From contig NZ_AUGV01000003.1 in assembly GCF_000422845.1 (NCBI RefSeq), positions 186,001 to 250,000 of the forward strand: a DNA stretch of 64,000 bases, given 5' to 3'. Shown here piece after piece: positions 24,214-33,988 of this stretch. The stretch's first letter is position 1, and every line of letters begins with the position of its first letter. The notes under the pieces were generated by a model, which was not told the origin of the DNA, ran no database searches, and saw nothing but the letters and a program-made list of their open reading frames with translations. The position numbers and the translations under genes were made by a program. Origin of the DNA: Oceanobacter kriegii DSM 6294. GTDB taxonomy: Bacteria; Pseudomonadota; Gammaproteobacteria; Pseudomonadales; Oceanobacteraceae.

Positions 24214-24629
24214 CAAGACGACTCTTTCAGTTGCGTGAGTTTGTCCGCCAGCTGCTGGAAACAGTCGTAGTAAGAGCCACGTATTGCTTCCAGAATGGCA
24301 TTGGCGGTTGCCTGATTGTAGGTATGCGAGCTGCGATTTCTAGAAGCAATCATGTCCATCCAGATGCTGCCGTCAGCAATCAGGCCAACTTCGAATGCCT
24401 TGCGGGTGGCATCTCGAGAGCCGTAAATATCCTGCTGCCCCTGATATTGCAAAAAGTCCTTGAGGCAGTTCCAGGCCAATTCATGGGTGTACTCAAACGC
24501 CTGAATCGTTCCCTGTTTCTCCAACTCGGACAGCTCACGCTGCGACGCTAACTGCACCGCATCGCCAAGCTGCGTCAAAGCGCGCTGATAATTGGCAAAT
24601 CGTTGCTGCCAACGAATATCCTGCTGCAT
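24213..24629 (-). CDS. HEPT domain toxin (HI0074-like, nucleotidyltransferase substrate-binding)
   Basis: A 138-residue helical-bundle protein. Key motif ASRNRSSHTYN contains Rx4HxY (R97, H102, Y104), the RNase/AMPylation-site motif of HEPT toxins. The rest (LEKQGTIQAFEYTHELAWNCLKDFL, YGSRDATRKAF) is typical of the HI0074 subgroup. A strong GGAGG site precedes the ATG. The pair order HEPT then MNT with coupled start/stop matches known MNT/HEPT modules. Whether this copy is active as a toxin is untested. Confidence 0.87.
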   Translation of the reverse strand: MQQDIRWQQRFANYQRALTQLGDAVQLASQRELSELEKQGTIQAFEYTHELAWNCLKDFLQYQGQQDIYGSRDATRKAFEVGLIADGSIWMDMIASRNRSSHTYNQATANAILEAIRGSYYDCFQQLADKLTQLKESS

Positions 24630-24710
24630 TCACGCCTCCTCATTGGTGAAAGAGTGGATTAAAAAGCTCATGACAGCCCTGTATTGAACCAGCCAACATC
24701 AGGGACGAAC

Positions 24711-25499
24711 TCAGGAAATCTTGCGGTACTTCATATCCCAAACACCGTGGCCCTTGTTCTCACCGCGCTTTTCAAACTTGGTGTAAGGACGGTCGGACGG
24801 GCGTTCCACGCACTGGCCCGGACCTGCGATGTTTTCGTAGCCTTCTTCCGCGTCCATCACTTCGAGCATGTGCTCCATGTAATTTTCCCAGTCGGTGGCC
24901 ATATGGAAAATGCCGCCCGGCTTCAAGATACGACGCAGGGTCTGGGCAAATTCAGACTGAACAATACGACGCTTGTGGTGCTTCTTCTTGTGCCATGGGT
25001 CCGGAAAGAACAGCTGCACAGTGTCGATGCTTGCATCCGGAATGCGCTTCAGCACTTCGATGGCATCGTCTTTGGAAACACGTAGGTTTTCGATACCGGC
25101 TTCTTCGGCCAGATTCAGCGCCGAGCCTACGCCCGGCAGATGTACTTCAACGCCGAAGTAGTTTTTCTCGGGAGCGGTTTCAGCCATTTTCACCAGTGAC
25201 TGGCCCATGCCGAAGCCGATTTCCAGCACCGTGTGAGCATCACGACCAAACAGCTCGGTTGGCACGATGGCGCCGTCGGTCAGTTCTACGCCCCATTCAT
25301 CCCACTTGCGTTCCAGTGCCAGTTCCTGGCCCTTGGTCAAACGACCGGCACGAATCACAAAGCTTTTGATACCACGACGGTAAACCGGCTTGTCGGCAGC
25401 GCTGGCCTGATCGGCAGGCACCGTATCGGACAGCTGTTCGGTGTTTTGATCGTCCGTGGTGATGTCTTGTTGATCCTTCGCGGATTCGTGTTCTGTCAC
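24711..25499 (-). CDS. trmB: tRNA (guanine-N7-)-methyltransferase
   Basis: The protein has 262 residues if started at the GTG complementary to 25497-25499 (MTEHESAKD). The open frame runs into the upstream DUF423 gene, so an upstream start is unlikely. The first 40 residues are acidic and variable. The catalytic domain shows [15 protein letters not shown] (SAM motif), [18 protein letters not shown] and the C-terminal [22 protein letters not shown]. It makes m7G46 in tRNA. It follows the DUF423 gene with a gap of about 23 bp. Confidence 0.93.
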   Translation of the reverse strand: MTEHESAKDQQDITTDDQNTEQLSDTVPADQASAADKPVYRRGIKSFVIRAGRLTKGQELALERKWDEWGVELTDGAIVPTELFGRDAHTVLEIGFGMGQSLVKMAETAPEKNYFGVEVHLPGVGSALNLAEEAGIENLRVSKDDAIEVLKRIPDASIDTVQLFFPDPWHKKKHHKRRIVQSEFAQTLRRILKPGGIFHMATDWENYMEHMLEVMDAEEGYENIAGPGQCVERPSDRPYTKFEKRGENKGHGVWDMKYRKIS

Positions 25500-25522
25500 G
25501 TGTTTTGACCCAAATAACTTGT

Positions 25523-25924
25523 TTAAGAATTCTGTTGCCGAGGCAGTTGGCGCGCAGCCAGCAGCACACATACCCAGCCAGCCAACCAGCTGGTGCCACC
25601 AAATGGCGTAATGATGCCCAGTGGGCGAATACCGGTCATGGTCAGCAGATACAAACTGCCGCTGAACAGCAGCAAGCCTATGATCATCAGCCAGCTCGCA
25701 CGGCTTAACCAGGTTGCCACTGCGGCCTGACGGTTAACCGCCTGCCAGACACCCAGCCCCAGTAATACCGTCGCATGCACCAAATGGTACTGCACTCCAG
25801 TCTGGTAGACCTTGAGCATATCCGCCGATACCAGATTCTTCAGCCCATGGGCGCCAAAAGCCCCCAGTGCAACGGCAAGAAAACCAGCAATGGCAGCGAT
25901 CATCAGAGTGGTACGGGCGTGCAT
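25523..25924 (-). CDS. DUF423 family membrane protein (YgdD-like)
   Basis: The protein has 133 residues from the ATG complementary to 25922-25924 ([28 protein letters not shown]). Four hydrophobic helices and the GAFGAHGL and [12 protein letters not shown] motifs identify DUF423. It is an inner-membrane protein of unknown function, often next to trmB or other housekeeping genes. The ORF continues 10 codons upstream without a ribosome site. It is divergent from the ABC importer operon. Confidence 0.9.
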   Translation of the reverse strand: MHARTTLMIAAIAGFLAVALGAFGAHGLKNLVSADMLKVYQTGVQYHLVHATVLLGLGVWQAVNRQAAVATWLSRASWLMIIGLLLFSGSLYLLTMTGIRPLGIITPFGGTSWLAGWVCVLLAARQLPRQQNS

Positions 25925-26028
25925 AGAAAATTCCGTGGCGAATATGTCGGACACAAGCGACGCATTATAAAGCAGTCACCTGTCAGGAACAGACCCTTGC
26001 TCTGATGACACTGCCCAAATTCGGCCCA

Positions 26029-26071
26029 TTGCAGTAAAGTGAGCCGTTTTTGATAATCGTTACTATTTACT
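26029..26071 (+). promoter_or_regulatory. Promoter with overlapping Fur-like site, near-leaderless
   Basis: TTGCAG (26029-26034) and GATAAT (26052-26057) are 17 bp apart. A start 6-8 bp after the -10 would leave under 10 nt before the ATG at 26072, and no Shine-Dalgarno is visible. GATAATCGTTACTATTTAC (26052-26070) matches 12 of 19 bases of the Fur consensus. Confidence 0.6.
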
Positions 26072-27640
26072 ATGAAAACATACCTATTGGTTGCGGCCCT
26101 CGCTGCGACTGTTCTGCTGGCCAACTGGCTAACCAGCGACGGCGAAGACATTCCCTCGTCGGATGCCGAATTGGTGATCAGCGGGCCGTTTGAAATGGTC
26201 AGTCAGGACCCATCCGAAGCGGGCTATGTATTCACCCGCATGCAGGTACTGGAAACCCTGGTGGACGTTTCCAGCCATGGCGAACTGCAAGCCGGGCTGG
26301 CGACTGATTGGCAGCATTCCGACGACTTCACCGAATGGCGCTTTCAGATTCGCCCGAACGTCAGCTTTCACGACGGCACACCGATGACGCTGGCAAGCGT
26401 GGTCAACAGCCTGCGCATTGCCCGCCAGAAACCCGGGCCGTTGAAGGGTTTGCCGATTGAATCCATCGATACCTCGGCGGCTACCAATGAGCTGGTGATC
26501 ACACTCAGCGAGCCTTATCGGCCAATGGCCGCCGTGCTGGCCAATTACTCCACCGCCATTCTGGCACCGGCGTCCTATCAGGGCGACGACCACCATGTCG
26601 AACAGGTGATTGCCACCGGCCCTTATCAGGTTGCGGAGCTGAGCTTGCCGCACCGACTGCAGACCCAACGCTTTGATGGCTACTGGGGTGCCAAACCCGC
26701 CATTGCCAGCGCCGACTACATCACCGGCCACCGCTCCGAAACCCGCGCCTTGATGCTGCAAAACGGTCAGGCCGACATTGTCTACAACCTCGACCCGGCC
26801 AGCATGGACATGCTCAGCCATGCCGAAGGCGTGCACGTCAGCAGTGTGGCGATTCCACGCACCATTGCCATCAAGCTGAACACCGCCTTGCCGTTACTGA
26901 ACAGCGTTGCAGGACGCCGGGCATTGAGTCTGGCGATCGACCGACAAGGCATCGCCATGGGCATCTTGCGGGTGCCGGGCAGCGCCGCCAACCAGCTGTT
27001 CGGCCCGGCCATGGGCGACTGGTATAATCCCAACCTGACACAGCCACAGCGCGACCTGACCAGCGCCAACCAGCTGCTCGACCAGCTTGGTTTCAACTGG
27101 CCTGCGGGCAGTCAGTTCCGCCTGTTTGAAGGCAAGCCGCTGCAACTGGACATGGTGACCTACGCCAACCGTCCGGAACTGATCACCATTGCCACCGCCA
27201 TTCAGGCCCAGTGGGCTGATGTCGGCGTGCAGGTGAACGTGCTGGTCGATAACTCCAGTGCGATTCCGGCGGGTCATCACAGTGGCGAGCTGCAAACCGC
27301 ACTGATGGCGCGCAACTTCGCCTCGGTGCCCGACACACTCAGTGTAATGCTAAAAGACTTTGCCGATGCCAACGGTGGCGACTGGGGGCCAATGAACTGG
27401 GATTACCCGCCGCTGTTTGCCCTACTGCAACAGATGAAAACCGAACAAGACCCGGGTCTGTTCCACCAGCAAGCACAACAGGCAGCGGCGATGCTGGCAG
27501 CGCAGTTGCCCATGATTCCGGTGACCTTCTATCAGCAGCAAACCGGCATCAGCGACCGGGTGAAAGGTTTCCGCTTTGACCCTTACGAACGCTCGTTCCA
27601 TATCAGCGACATGCAACTTAACGCCGAGCCGCAGCCATGA
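26072..27640 (+). CDS. ABC importer substrate-binding protein (SBP_bac_5; peptide/nickel type)
   Basis: A 522-residue protein. The N-terminal hydrophobic segment (MKTYLLVAALAATVLLANWL) is a signal peptide or anchor without a lipobox. Family 5 features follow: LVISGPFEMVSQDPSEAGYVFTRMQVLETLVD, NVSFHDGTPMTLASVVNSL, ATGPYQV, GRRALSLAIDRQGI and KGFRFDPYERSF near the end. Closest in style to NikA/DppA. The first gene of a four-gene importer, it overlaps the permease start (ATGA). The substrate is unknown; the Fur-like site at the promoter hints at a metal, siderophore or metallophore rather than peptides, which is inference. Confidence 0.88.
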   Translation: MKTYLLVAALAATVLLANWLTSDGEDIPSSDAELVISGPFEMVSQDPSEAGYVFTRMQVLETLVDVSSHGELQAGLATDWQHSDDFTEWRFQIRPNVSFHDGTPMTLASVVNSLRIARQKPGPLKGLPIESIDTSAATNELVITLSEPYRPMAAVLANYSTAILAPASYQGDDHHVEQVIATGPYQVAELSLPHRLQTQRFDGYWGAKPAIASADYITGHRSETRALMLQNGQADIVYNLDPASMDMLSHAEGVHVSSVAIPRTIAIKLNTALPLLNSVAGRRALSLAIDRQGIAMGILRVPGSAANQLFGPAMGDWYNPNLTQPQRDLTSANQLLDQLGFNWPAGSQFRLFEGKPLQLDMVTYANRPELITIATAIQAQWADVGVQVNVLVDNSSAIPAGHHSGELQTALMARNFASVPDTLSVMLKDFADANGGDWGPMNWDYPPLFALLQQMKTEQDPGLFHQQAQQAAAMLAAQLPMIPVTFYQQQTGISDRVKGFRFDPYERSFHISDMQLNAEPQP

Positions 27641-28659
27641 TGCCCGCAGCCGCCATCCGTAACCTGCTGCTGCGTCGTTTGCTGCAACTGCTGCTGATGG
27701 CCTGGGCCATTGGCACCATTACCTTTGTGCTGGTGCGTAGCCTGCCTGGCGATATGGCTTACCGGATTGCCGCCGAACGCTACGGCGACGACGCCATTAC
27801 CACCGCCGCCGCCGCCTCAGTACGGCAAGAGCTAGGGCTGGATGTACCGGCCTGGCAGCACTACCTGAACTGGCTGTTGGAACTGGTGCAGCTGAATCTG
27901 GGCAACAGTCTGGTCAGTGGCGACCCTGTGATTCACAACCTGCAACACCAGCTTAGCTACACCCTGGCACTGGTATTCGCCGGGCTGTTGGTGTCGCTGC
28001 TACTGGCCATTCCGATTGGCTTGTTGGCGGGCTTCAAGGCCAACCGCGGTGCTGACCATCTGAGCTTGCTGGCCTCGACCCTGATCCGGGCGCAACCGGT
28101 ATTCAGCGTCGGCCTGCTGCTGATTTTCCTGCTGGCCATGAACATCCAATGGCTGCCGGTGGCGGGCTTTGGGGAATTGAAGCACCTGATTTTGCCCGCC
28201 CTGACGCTGGGCATCTGCATGGCGGCGGTATCCAGCCGCATCATTCGTAACAGCACCGTCGACGTCACCCGCTCGGCCTATTACCAGTTTGCCCGGGTCA
28301 AAGGGCTAAGTCGCTGGCACACCTTTGTGCACCACGGCGTGCGCAATATTTCGGTGCCGGTGGTGGCCTATCTGGGCATTCAAACCGTGATGCTGATTGA
28401 AGGCGTGATCATGATCGAAAGCCTGTTCGCCTGGCCCGGCATTGGCCATGCGCTGTCACACGCCATTTTCTCCCGCGATGTGCCCATGATTCAGGGGGCC
28501 GCACTGCTGATGGGCATGCTGTTTGTGGTGATCAATGCACTGGTCGATGCCATTTGCCTGTGGCTGGACCCACGCTTACAGCTTTCTGCCAGCACATCCA
28601 ACAACGCATCGCCCACCAACTCCACCGGCAAAAAAACGGCACAGGAGGCCAGCTTGTGA
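27637..28659 (+). CDS. ABC importer permease, DppB/OppB/NikB type
   Basis: This 340-residue inner-membrane protein has about six transmembrane helices, starting LLMAWAIGTITFVLVRSLPGDMAYRIA. It has the binding-protein-dependent transport signature near SAYYQFARVKGLSRWHTFVHHGVRN, the EAA loop that contacts the ATPase. It overlaps the binding-protein gene by 4 bp and the next permease by 4 bp (GTGA). The C-terminal tail (Thr/Asn/Ser-rich, about 25 residues) is longer than usual. Confidence 0.9.
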   Translation: MMPAAAIRNLLLRRLLQLLLMAWAIGTITFVLVRSLPGDMAYRIAAERYGDDAITTAAAASVRQELGLDVPAWQHYLNWLLELVQLNLGNSLVSGDPVIHNLQHQLSYTLALVFAGLLVSLLLAIPIGLLAGFKANRGADHLSLLASTLIRAQPVFSVGLLLIFLLAMNIQWLPVAGFGELKHLILPALTLGICMAAVSSRIIRNSTVDVTRSAYYQFARVKGLSRWHTFVHHGVRNISVPVVAYLGIQTVMLIEGVIMIESLFAWPGIGHALSHAIFSRDVPMIQGAALLMGMLFVVINALVDAICLWLDPRLQLSASTSNNASPTNSTGKKTAQEASL

Positions 28660-29450
28660 GGCTTATCAACACGGTCACTCGCCGCCAATGGCTCGGCACG
28701 GCCATTTTGCTGGTGCTGGTGCTGTTTGCCGTGCTGGAAGGTCTGTTTGGCAGTGCCGACCCCGCCCGCCAGCAGTTAATGAACCGCTTTCTGGCACCCT
28801 CGGCCGAACACTGGTTAGGTACCGATCAGTTTGGTCGCAGTAATCTGGCTCGCATGGGCGAAGCGGTGCGGCTGTCGCTGCTGCTGGCCGTTATGTGTGT
28901 GGTCACCGCCGCCAGTCTCGGCATTGGCCTCGGGGTGGTGGCAGGCTGGCGCGGCGGCTGGACCGACAAGGCACTGAATTTTCTGGTCACCACCGTACTG
29001 GCACTGCCGGGGCTGGTGCTGGTGCTGCTGTTTGCCGCCATCGTGCCGGGCTCGTTTGTAATGCTGTACGTCGGCATCGCCATCACCTTGTGGGTGGAGT
29101 ATTTTCGACTGGTGCGAGCCATTACCCAACAGCGCATGCAAAGCCCACAATTGCAGGCCTCCAACATGCTTGGCTTTGGCCGCTGGTATCTGTTCAAGCG
29201 TCATATCTGGCCGGGGCTGGCCAGTCAGGTGTTCACCCTGATGGCCTTTGGTGCCGCCTCCGCGGTGCTGGCGATGGCCGCCACCGGCTTTGTCTACGTT
29301 GGCCTCAAGCCGCCCACGGCAGAGCTGGGGTTGATGATCGTTGAACTGTTCCCGTATTACGCCGAAGCCCCCTGGGTGCTGGCACAACCGCTTGTTGCCC
29401 TGTTTCTGCTGATACTGGGCTGCAACCTGCTGGCGAGTAAGCCGTCATGA
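28656..29450 (+). CDS. ABC importer permease, DppC/OppC/NikC type
   Basis: The protein has 264 residues from GTG 28656, with AGGAGG seven bases upstream. Codons further upstream lie inside the previous gene. It starts with a transmembrane helix (LGTAILLVLVLFAVLEGLF), then the conserved SAEHWLGTDQFGRSNLARMGEA block of DppC-type permeases and the EAA-like loop LQASNMLGFGRWYLFKRHIWPG. It forms a heterodimer with the previous permease. It overlaps the ATPase gene by 4 bp. Confidence 0.9.
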   Translation: MRLINTVTRRQWLGTAILLVLVLFAVLEGLFGSADPARQQLMNRFLAPSAEHWLGTDQFGRSNLARMGEAVRLSLLLAVMCVVTAASLGIGLGVVAGWRGGWTDKALNFLVTTVLALPGLVLVLLFAAIVPGSFVMLYVGIAITLWVEYFRLVRAITQQRMQSPQLQASNMLGFGRWYLFKRHIWPGLASQVFTLMAFGAASAVLAMAATGFVYVGLKPPTAELGLMIVELFPYYAEAPWVLAQPLVALFLLILGCNLLASKPS

Positions 29451-30874
29451 CCCCATTGATCGATGTTTCCGGCCTCACCATCCGCTCGGCCAGCCAGCCC
29501 CTGATGCAACCGCTAGCACTGACCTTGCACGCGGGTCGGCCGCTGACGATTCTGGGAGAAACCGGCTCAGGCAAAAGCCTGCTGGCACAAGCCATCATGG
29601 GACTGCTGCCCGATGGTTTGCACAGCGATGGTGACGTTTGTATCCAGGGACAGCGCCTGAGCACCAGCGAACGGCAAGCACTGTGGGGCAAGCAACTGGC
29701 CATGCTGCCGCAGGAGCCCGCCCGCGCGCTGGACCCCACCATGGCGTCCCAACAGCAAGTCAGCGAAGTCCACCAACTGGTGCTGCAACACACGCCAGAG
29801 CAAAGCCAGCAGCGCAGTGCTGAAAGCTTACAGTCGTTAGGACTGGTCAATGATGGCGACAAGATTCCCTCACAGCTGTCAGGTGGTATGGCGCAACGTC
29901 TGGCGTTCGCCGCCGCAACCGCCGCCGGAGCACAGATTGTGCTGGCCGACGAACCCACCAAAGGGCTCGATGCCAGTCGCCGCAACGACGTTTGCCGACT
30001 GCTGCGCCAACACATCGAACGCTCGCCAGAGCGCCACGGCCTGTTGACCATCACCCACGATGTCGACGTTGCCCGTCAGCTTGGCGGCGACATCATCGTG
30101 ATGCGTAAAGGCGAGATTCTGGAACGCGGCAGTGCCGAGCAGGTGCTGAACCAGCCAAGCTCCGACTACGCCCGTCAGCTGATTGCCGCCGCACCGTCGA
30201 ACTGGCCCAACGGCTTGTTTGAACAGCCAGTGCCAATCCCCTCGAAGCTGCTGCTTGAAACCCGTGGTCTGGGCAAACAACGGGGCGGACGTCAGCTATT
30301 CGGGAGCCTGAACCTGCAACTCGCCGAAGGTGAAATCCTCGGTTTGTGTGGCGACAGCGGCAGCGGCAAAAGCACCCTCGGCGATGTACTGTTGGGGCTG
30401 GTCAGCGCTGACTCGGGCGACATTCACTGGCACACCAGAGTCCAACGCTGGCAAAAGCTGAAGCTGTATCAGGAACCACCGGCGGCGTTCGCCGACGGCG
30501 TAGCCTTGGGTCAGCTGATCGACGACGTGATTCAACTGCATGGCCTCGCCCATCAGCAGGTTGCACCGTTACTTGAAGCGCTGTCTCTGGACGCCAGCCT
30601 GCTTGAACGGCCGTCCAACGAAGTCAGTGGTGGCGAGCTGCAACGCATCGCACTGCTACGGGCACTGCTGATGCGCCCCAAACTGCTGATTGCCGACGAG
30701 CCGACCTCCAGGCTCGACCCCGTCTCCGCCCGCGACGTCACCGTACTGATGACCCGCGCCTTGCGTGCCGCCCATTGCAGCGCGGTCTTTATCAGCCACG
30801 ACCTCGACCAGCTGCGCCACAGCTGCGACCGGGTATTGCAACTGAGCGAAGGCCAATTACACCCGATTGGCTAA
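29447..30874 (+). CDS. Fused double ATPase of the ABC importer (DppD-DppF type)
   Basis: A 475-residue protein with two complete ABC cassettes. The first has Walker A GETGSGKS, signature LSGGMAQR and Walker B VLADEPTKGLD. The second has GDSGSGKS, VSGGELQR and LLIADEPTSRLD. Fusion of the two nucleotide-binding domains is a recurrent variant (as in YejF). The second Q-loop region is short. It is the last gene of the importer; the 78-bp gap to ubiD shows no strong terminator. Confidence 0.9.
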   Translation: MTPLIDVSGLTIRSASQPLMQPLALTLHAGRPLTILGETGSGKSLLAQAIMGLLPDGLHSDGDVCIQGQRLSTSERQALWGKQLAMLPQEPARALDPTMASQQQVSEVHQLVLQHTPEQSQQRSAESLQSLGLVNDGDKIPSQLSGGMAQRLAFAAATAAGAQIVLADEPTKGLDASRRNDVCRLLRQHIERSPERHGLLTITHDVDVARQLGGDIIVMRKGEILERGSAEQVLNQPSSDYARQLIAAAPSNWPNGLFEQPVPIPSKLLLETRGLGKQRGGRQLFGSLNLQLAEGEILGLCGDSGSGKSTLGDVLLGLVSADSGDIHWHTRVQRWQKLKLYQEPPAAFADGVALGQLIDDVIQLHGLAHQQVAPLLEALSLDASLLERPSNEVSGGELQRIALLRALLMRPKLLIADEPTSRLDPVSARDVTVLMTRALRAAHCSAVFISHDLDQLRHSCDRVLQLSEGQLHPIG

Positions 30875-30952
30875 CGCCCGGCTGAGATCGCGAACTGGCA
30901 GAGAATTCCCGCCGCTTGTTATCATGCGGCGACCTGAAAACGAGGCACCCAA

Positions 30953-32458
30953 GTGAAATACAACGACCTGCGTGACTTTATCGATCAGCTGGAGAAGCAA
31001 GGCGAACTGGTTCGCGTCAGCCATCCGGTCGATCCCCATCTGGAAATGACCGAAATCGCCGACCGCACCTTGCGCGCTGGCGGCCCGGCGCTGCTGTTTG
31101 AAAACCCGGTAACCAAAGACGGCAAGCGTTACGACATGCCGGTGTTGGCCAACCTGTTTGGTACGCCCAAGCGCGTGGCATTGGGCATGGGCGAAGACTC
31201 GGTCGAAGCGCTGCGTGAAGTCGGCAAGCTGCTGGCCTTTCTGAAAGAGCCGGAGCCACCAAAAGGCATGAAAGACGCCTGGAATCAGCTGCCGATTTTC
31301 AAGAAAGTGCTGACCATGGGACCCAAAGAAGTCCGCAAGGCCGCTTGTCAGCAGGTGGTGATTGAAGGCGACGACGTTGATCTGGGTAAAATCCCGGTGA
31401 TGCATTGCTGGCCGGGCGACGCCGCGCCACTGATTACCTGGCCGCTGGTGATCACCAAAGGGCCTCACAAAGACCGCCATAACCTAGGCATTTACCGCCA
31501 GCAGGTGATTGGCAAGAACCGCATCATCATGCGTTGGCTAAGCCACCGTGGCGGCGCGATTGATTTTCTTGAGTGGCAAAAAGCCAACCCGGGCAAGCCA
31601 TTCCCGGTAACCGTAGCGTTGGGCGCCGACCCGGCAACCATTCTGGGCGCAGTGACACCGGTACCGGATACCCTCAGCGAATACGCCTTTGCCGGTCTGC
31701 TGCGCGACAGCAAAACCGAGCTGGTGAAGAGCATTGGCAACGACCTGCAGGTACCGGCCTCCGCCGAAATCGTGCTGGAGGGTGTGATTCACCCGGACGA
31801 CATGGCACCGGAAGGGCCATACGGCGACCACACCGGTTACTACAACGAAATCGATAACTTCCCGGTGTTCACGGTAGAACGTATTACCCACCGCAAGGAC
31901 CCGATCTACCACAGCACCTACACCGGCCGTCCACCCGATGAGCCAGCAGTACTGGGCGTGGCATTGAACGAAGTGTTTGTACCGATTTTGCAGAAGCAAT
32001 TCCCGGAAATCGTCGACTTTTACCTGCCGCCGGAAGGTTGCTCCTACCGTCTGGCGATCGTCAGCATGAAGAAGCAGTACGCCGGCCACGCCAAACGCGT
32101 GATGATGGGCGTGTGGTCGTTCCTGCGTCAGTTCATGTACACCAAGTTCGTGATTGTGGTCGACGACGACGTCAACACCCGCGACTGGAAAGACGTGATC
32201 TGGGCCATCACCACCCGCATGGACCCGGCTCGCGACACCACGCTGGTTGAAAACACCCCGATCGACTACCTCGACTTCGCCTCACCGGTCTCCGGCCTGG
32301 GCTCGAAAATGGGGATGGACGCCACCAACAAATGGCCCGGCGAAACCACCCGCGAATGGGGTACGCCAATCGTCAAAGACGACGCCGTCGTCAGCCACGT
32401 CGACGACATCTGGGACCAGCTGGGCATCAAACTGCCGGAAAACGGCGGGAATATTTGA
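30953..32458 (+). CDS. ubiD: 4-hydroxy-3-polyprenylbenzoate decarboxylase
   Basis: This 501-residue protein begins [22 protein letters not shown] (GTG start at 30953), almost the same as E. coli UbiD, and continues with [24 protein letters not shown] and the prFMN-binding region around [19 protein letters not shown]. The catalytic Glu region is [24 protein letters not shown]. It decarboxylates the ring in ubiquinone synthesis. The TGA is followed at once by a 13-copy heptamer array. Confidence 0.97.
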   Translation: MKYNDLRDFIDQLEKQGELVRVSHPVDPHLEMTEIADRTLRAGGPALLFENPVTKDGKRYDMPVLANLFGTPKRVALGMGEDSVEALREVGKLLAFLKEPEPPKGMKDAWNQLPIFKKVLTMGPKEVRKAACQQVVIEGDDVDLGKIPVMHCWPGDAAPLITWPLVITKGPHKDRHNLGIYRQQVIGKNRIIMRWLSHRGGAIDFLEWQKANPGKPFPVTVALGADPATILGAVTPVPDTLSEYAFAGLLRDSKTELVKSIGNDLQVPASAEIVLEGVIHPDDMAPEGPYGDHTGYYNEIDNFPVFTVERITHRKDPIYHSTYTGRPPDEPAVLGVALNEVFVPILQKQFPEIVDFYLPPEGCSYRLAIVSMKKQYAGHAKRVMMGVWSFLRQFMYTKFVIVVDDDVNTRDWKDVIWAITTRMDPARDTTLVENTPIDYLDFASPVSGLGSKMGMDATNKWPGETTREWGTPIVKDDAVVSHVDDIWDQLGIKLPENGGNI

Positions 32459-32459
32459 G

Positions 32460-32555
32460 TCTGAGGTCTGAGGTCTGAGGTCTGAGGTCTGAGGTCTGAG
32501 GTCTGAGGTCTGAGGTCTGAGGTCTGAGGTCTGAGGTCTGAGGTCTGAGGTCTGG
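32460..32555. repeat. Heptanucleotide tandem array (TCTGAGG)13 immediately after the ubiD stop
   Basis: Thirteen perfect TCTGAGG units from 32460 to 32550, then TCTGG. The ubiD TGA (32456-32458) is directly adjacent and fits the repeat phase with one base missing (TGAG-TC), as if the array grew from the stop codon. ORFs reading PQTSDLR repeats across it are artefacts. Confidence 0.97.
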
Positions 32556-32562
32556 CCAAGAG

Positions 32563-32641
32563 TGTGGGAGAGAGCTTGCTCTCGATAAACCATCGGCAGC
32601 AAGCTGCCTCCCACAGCGTTGTTGGGCGTGGCCCAACCTAC
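32563..32641. repeat. REP-like palindromes between ubiD and the Fre-like gene
   Basis: The first unit (32563-32614) runs TGTGGGAGAGAGCTTGCTCTCG ... AGCAAGCTGCCTCCCACA, resembling the Pseudomonas TGTGGGAGCGAGCTTGCTC REP type. The second (32622-32641) is TTGGGCGTGGCCCAACCTAC, a short member of the GTAGGTTGGGC family. Both can form hairpins. Confidence 0.75.
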
Positions 32642-32942
32642 AATGAATAAGAAGCAGCGTTTCGGCTCCCGACAACCGCGCATCAAGATGAGCCGTTTTT
32701 GGGGAGGGCGAACAGGACATCACGGCCATGGATGGCCGGATAGCCCGGTTAAGGCATGGATGCCGCATCCGGGCGAGTTCGTTGTGAGCCAGAGCAAAAA
32801 ACGAATAGCGAATCGGTAGCGCAAAGCAGAGGGGATGGCTTGCCGCCGGGGCGATACGGCGCTCCGGGAGAAGTTCTCCCCAAGAGGCAAAAGGTCCAAC
32901 TTGCTCTGCGGTGCCCATCGCAACAGCACGCGTGAACCCACC
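32642..32942. other. Non-coding gap before the Fre-like gene
   Basis: This 300-bp stretch contains GGCCATGGATGGCC (32728-32740 region), another short palindrome common in gammaproteobacterial spacer DNA, and an inverted pair GGGGAGAA/TTCTCCCC near 32870-32880. No gene is supported; an open frame upstream of the reductase start has no family similarity. Confidence 0.4.
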
Positions 32943-33983
32943 ATGCCCCAAATCCATTTCCTCCCTGCCGATATCACCATCCCTTGCGAGCCAGACCAAA
33001 CCATCATGGCAGCGGCCAAAGCCGCGGGTATCAAGATGAAGGTGGCCTGCAAAAACGGCATTTGTGAGGTCTGCAAAGCGGATTTGCGACAAGGAACCGT
33101 CCGTTTCAGCAATCCCATCGGCGAGCACGTACTTGAGAAAAAGAATCAGGTACTATGTTGCGTAGCCATACCGACCACGGATACCGAAATTTTTATGTCG
33201 AACGTCAAACACCCGGACGACAAGCCACAGGTAGAGCTGGGCTTTCAGATTCAGTCCGTTACACAGGCCAATGAAGAAGTCGTCATCGTTGATCTGCTGG
33301 CACCCGCTGGCAAGTCGCTGGATTTCCTGCCTGGCCAATACCTGATGCTGCACGTCGAGCTGGATGGCGAAGCCAAACAGCTGCCGTACTCCATCGCCAG
33401 TGCGCCGGGCAGCCTGACCGGTGGCGACGAGCGTGCGCTGCAACTGCACATTGCCAACGCCAGTGACACGGCCGCCAAGGTGATTGAGTTCCTGAAGTCC
33501 CAGCCGGTGGTTACCGCCACGCTGCCAATGGGCGATTGCTTTGTGTCGGCCAACAAGCTGAAAGAATTTGGCGACAAGCCGATCCTGCTGATTTGTGCCG
33601 GCACCGGCTTTGCCCAAATCAAGGCGCTGGCCGAAGGCATTCTGGCTCTGGAGCCGGAGAAAGAGCTTCATCTGTACTGGTCCAACCGCCATGGCGGCGG
33701 TTTCTACCTGAACCAGCTGCCGTTTGAATGGGTCAAGCAGCACAGTAATGTGCACTTCCACCCGATTCTGGAGCAAGCAGCGGAAGACTGGGATGGCCGT
33801 GCGGGATGGATTTACGAAGTCATCCAGAGCGATTTCCGTGACCTGTCAGGCATTCACGCCTACGCCTGTGGCTCTCCCAACATGGTGTTCGGCACCCTCG
33901 ACCAGCTGGAACCACTGGGTCTGACCGAAGCCAATTTGCACTCGGATGTGTTTGCCTGGGCAACTCGCCCGGCCAAAGGCTGA
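32943..33983 (+). CDS. 2Fe-2S flavin reductase (CDP-6-deoxy-glucoseen reductase/Fre-like)
   Basis: A 346-residue fusion. Residues about 1-90 are a plant-type ferredoxin domain with CKNGICEVC (Cx4Cx2C) and the fourth Cys in QVLCC. Residues about 100-346 are an FAD/NAD(P)H reductase with LPYSIASAP (the RxYS-type FAD motif, here LPYS), LICAGTGFAQIKAL and YACGSPNMV. In E. coli fre follows ubiD; in pseudomonads the ferredoxin-fused form does. It may support flavin or iron-sulfur reduction for ubiquinone-related chemistry. Start ATG 32943 chosen as the first conserved residue. Confidence 0.88.
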   Translation: MPQIHFLPADITIPCEPDQTIMAAAKAAGIKMKVACKNGICEVCKADLRQGTVRFSNPIGEHVLEKKNQVLCCVAIPTTDTEIFMSNVKHPDDKPQVELGFQIQSVTQANEEVVIVDLLAPAGKSLDFLPGQYLMLHVELDGEAKQLPYSIASAPGSLTGGDERALQLHIANASDTAAKVIEFLKSQPVVTATLPMGDCFVSANKLKEFGDKPILLICAGTGFAQIKALAEGILALEPEKELHLYWSNRHGGGFYLNQLPFEWVKQHSNVHFHPILEQAAEDWDGRAGWIYEVIQSDFRDLSGIHAYACGSPNMVFGTLDQLEPLGLTEANLHSDVFAWATRPAKG

Positions 33984-33988
33984 TGCTG

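Noticed and set aside
32266-32686. Long leftward ORFs coding PQTSDLR-type repeats over the ubiD 3' region
   Set aside because: They are read through the 7-bp array, which has no stops in any frame, and otherwise overlap ubiD antisense. No ribosome site and no family similarity.
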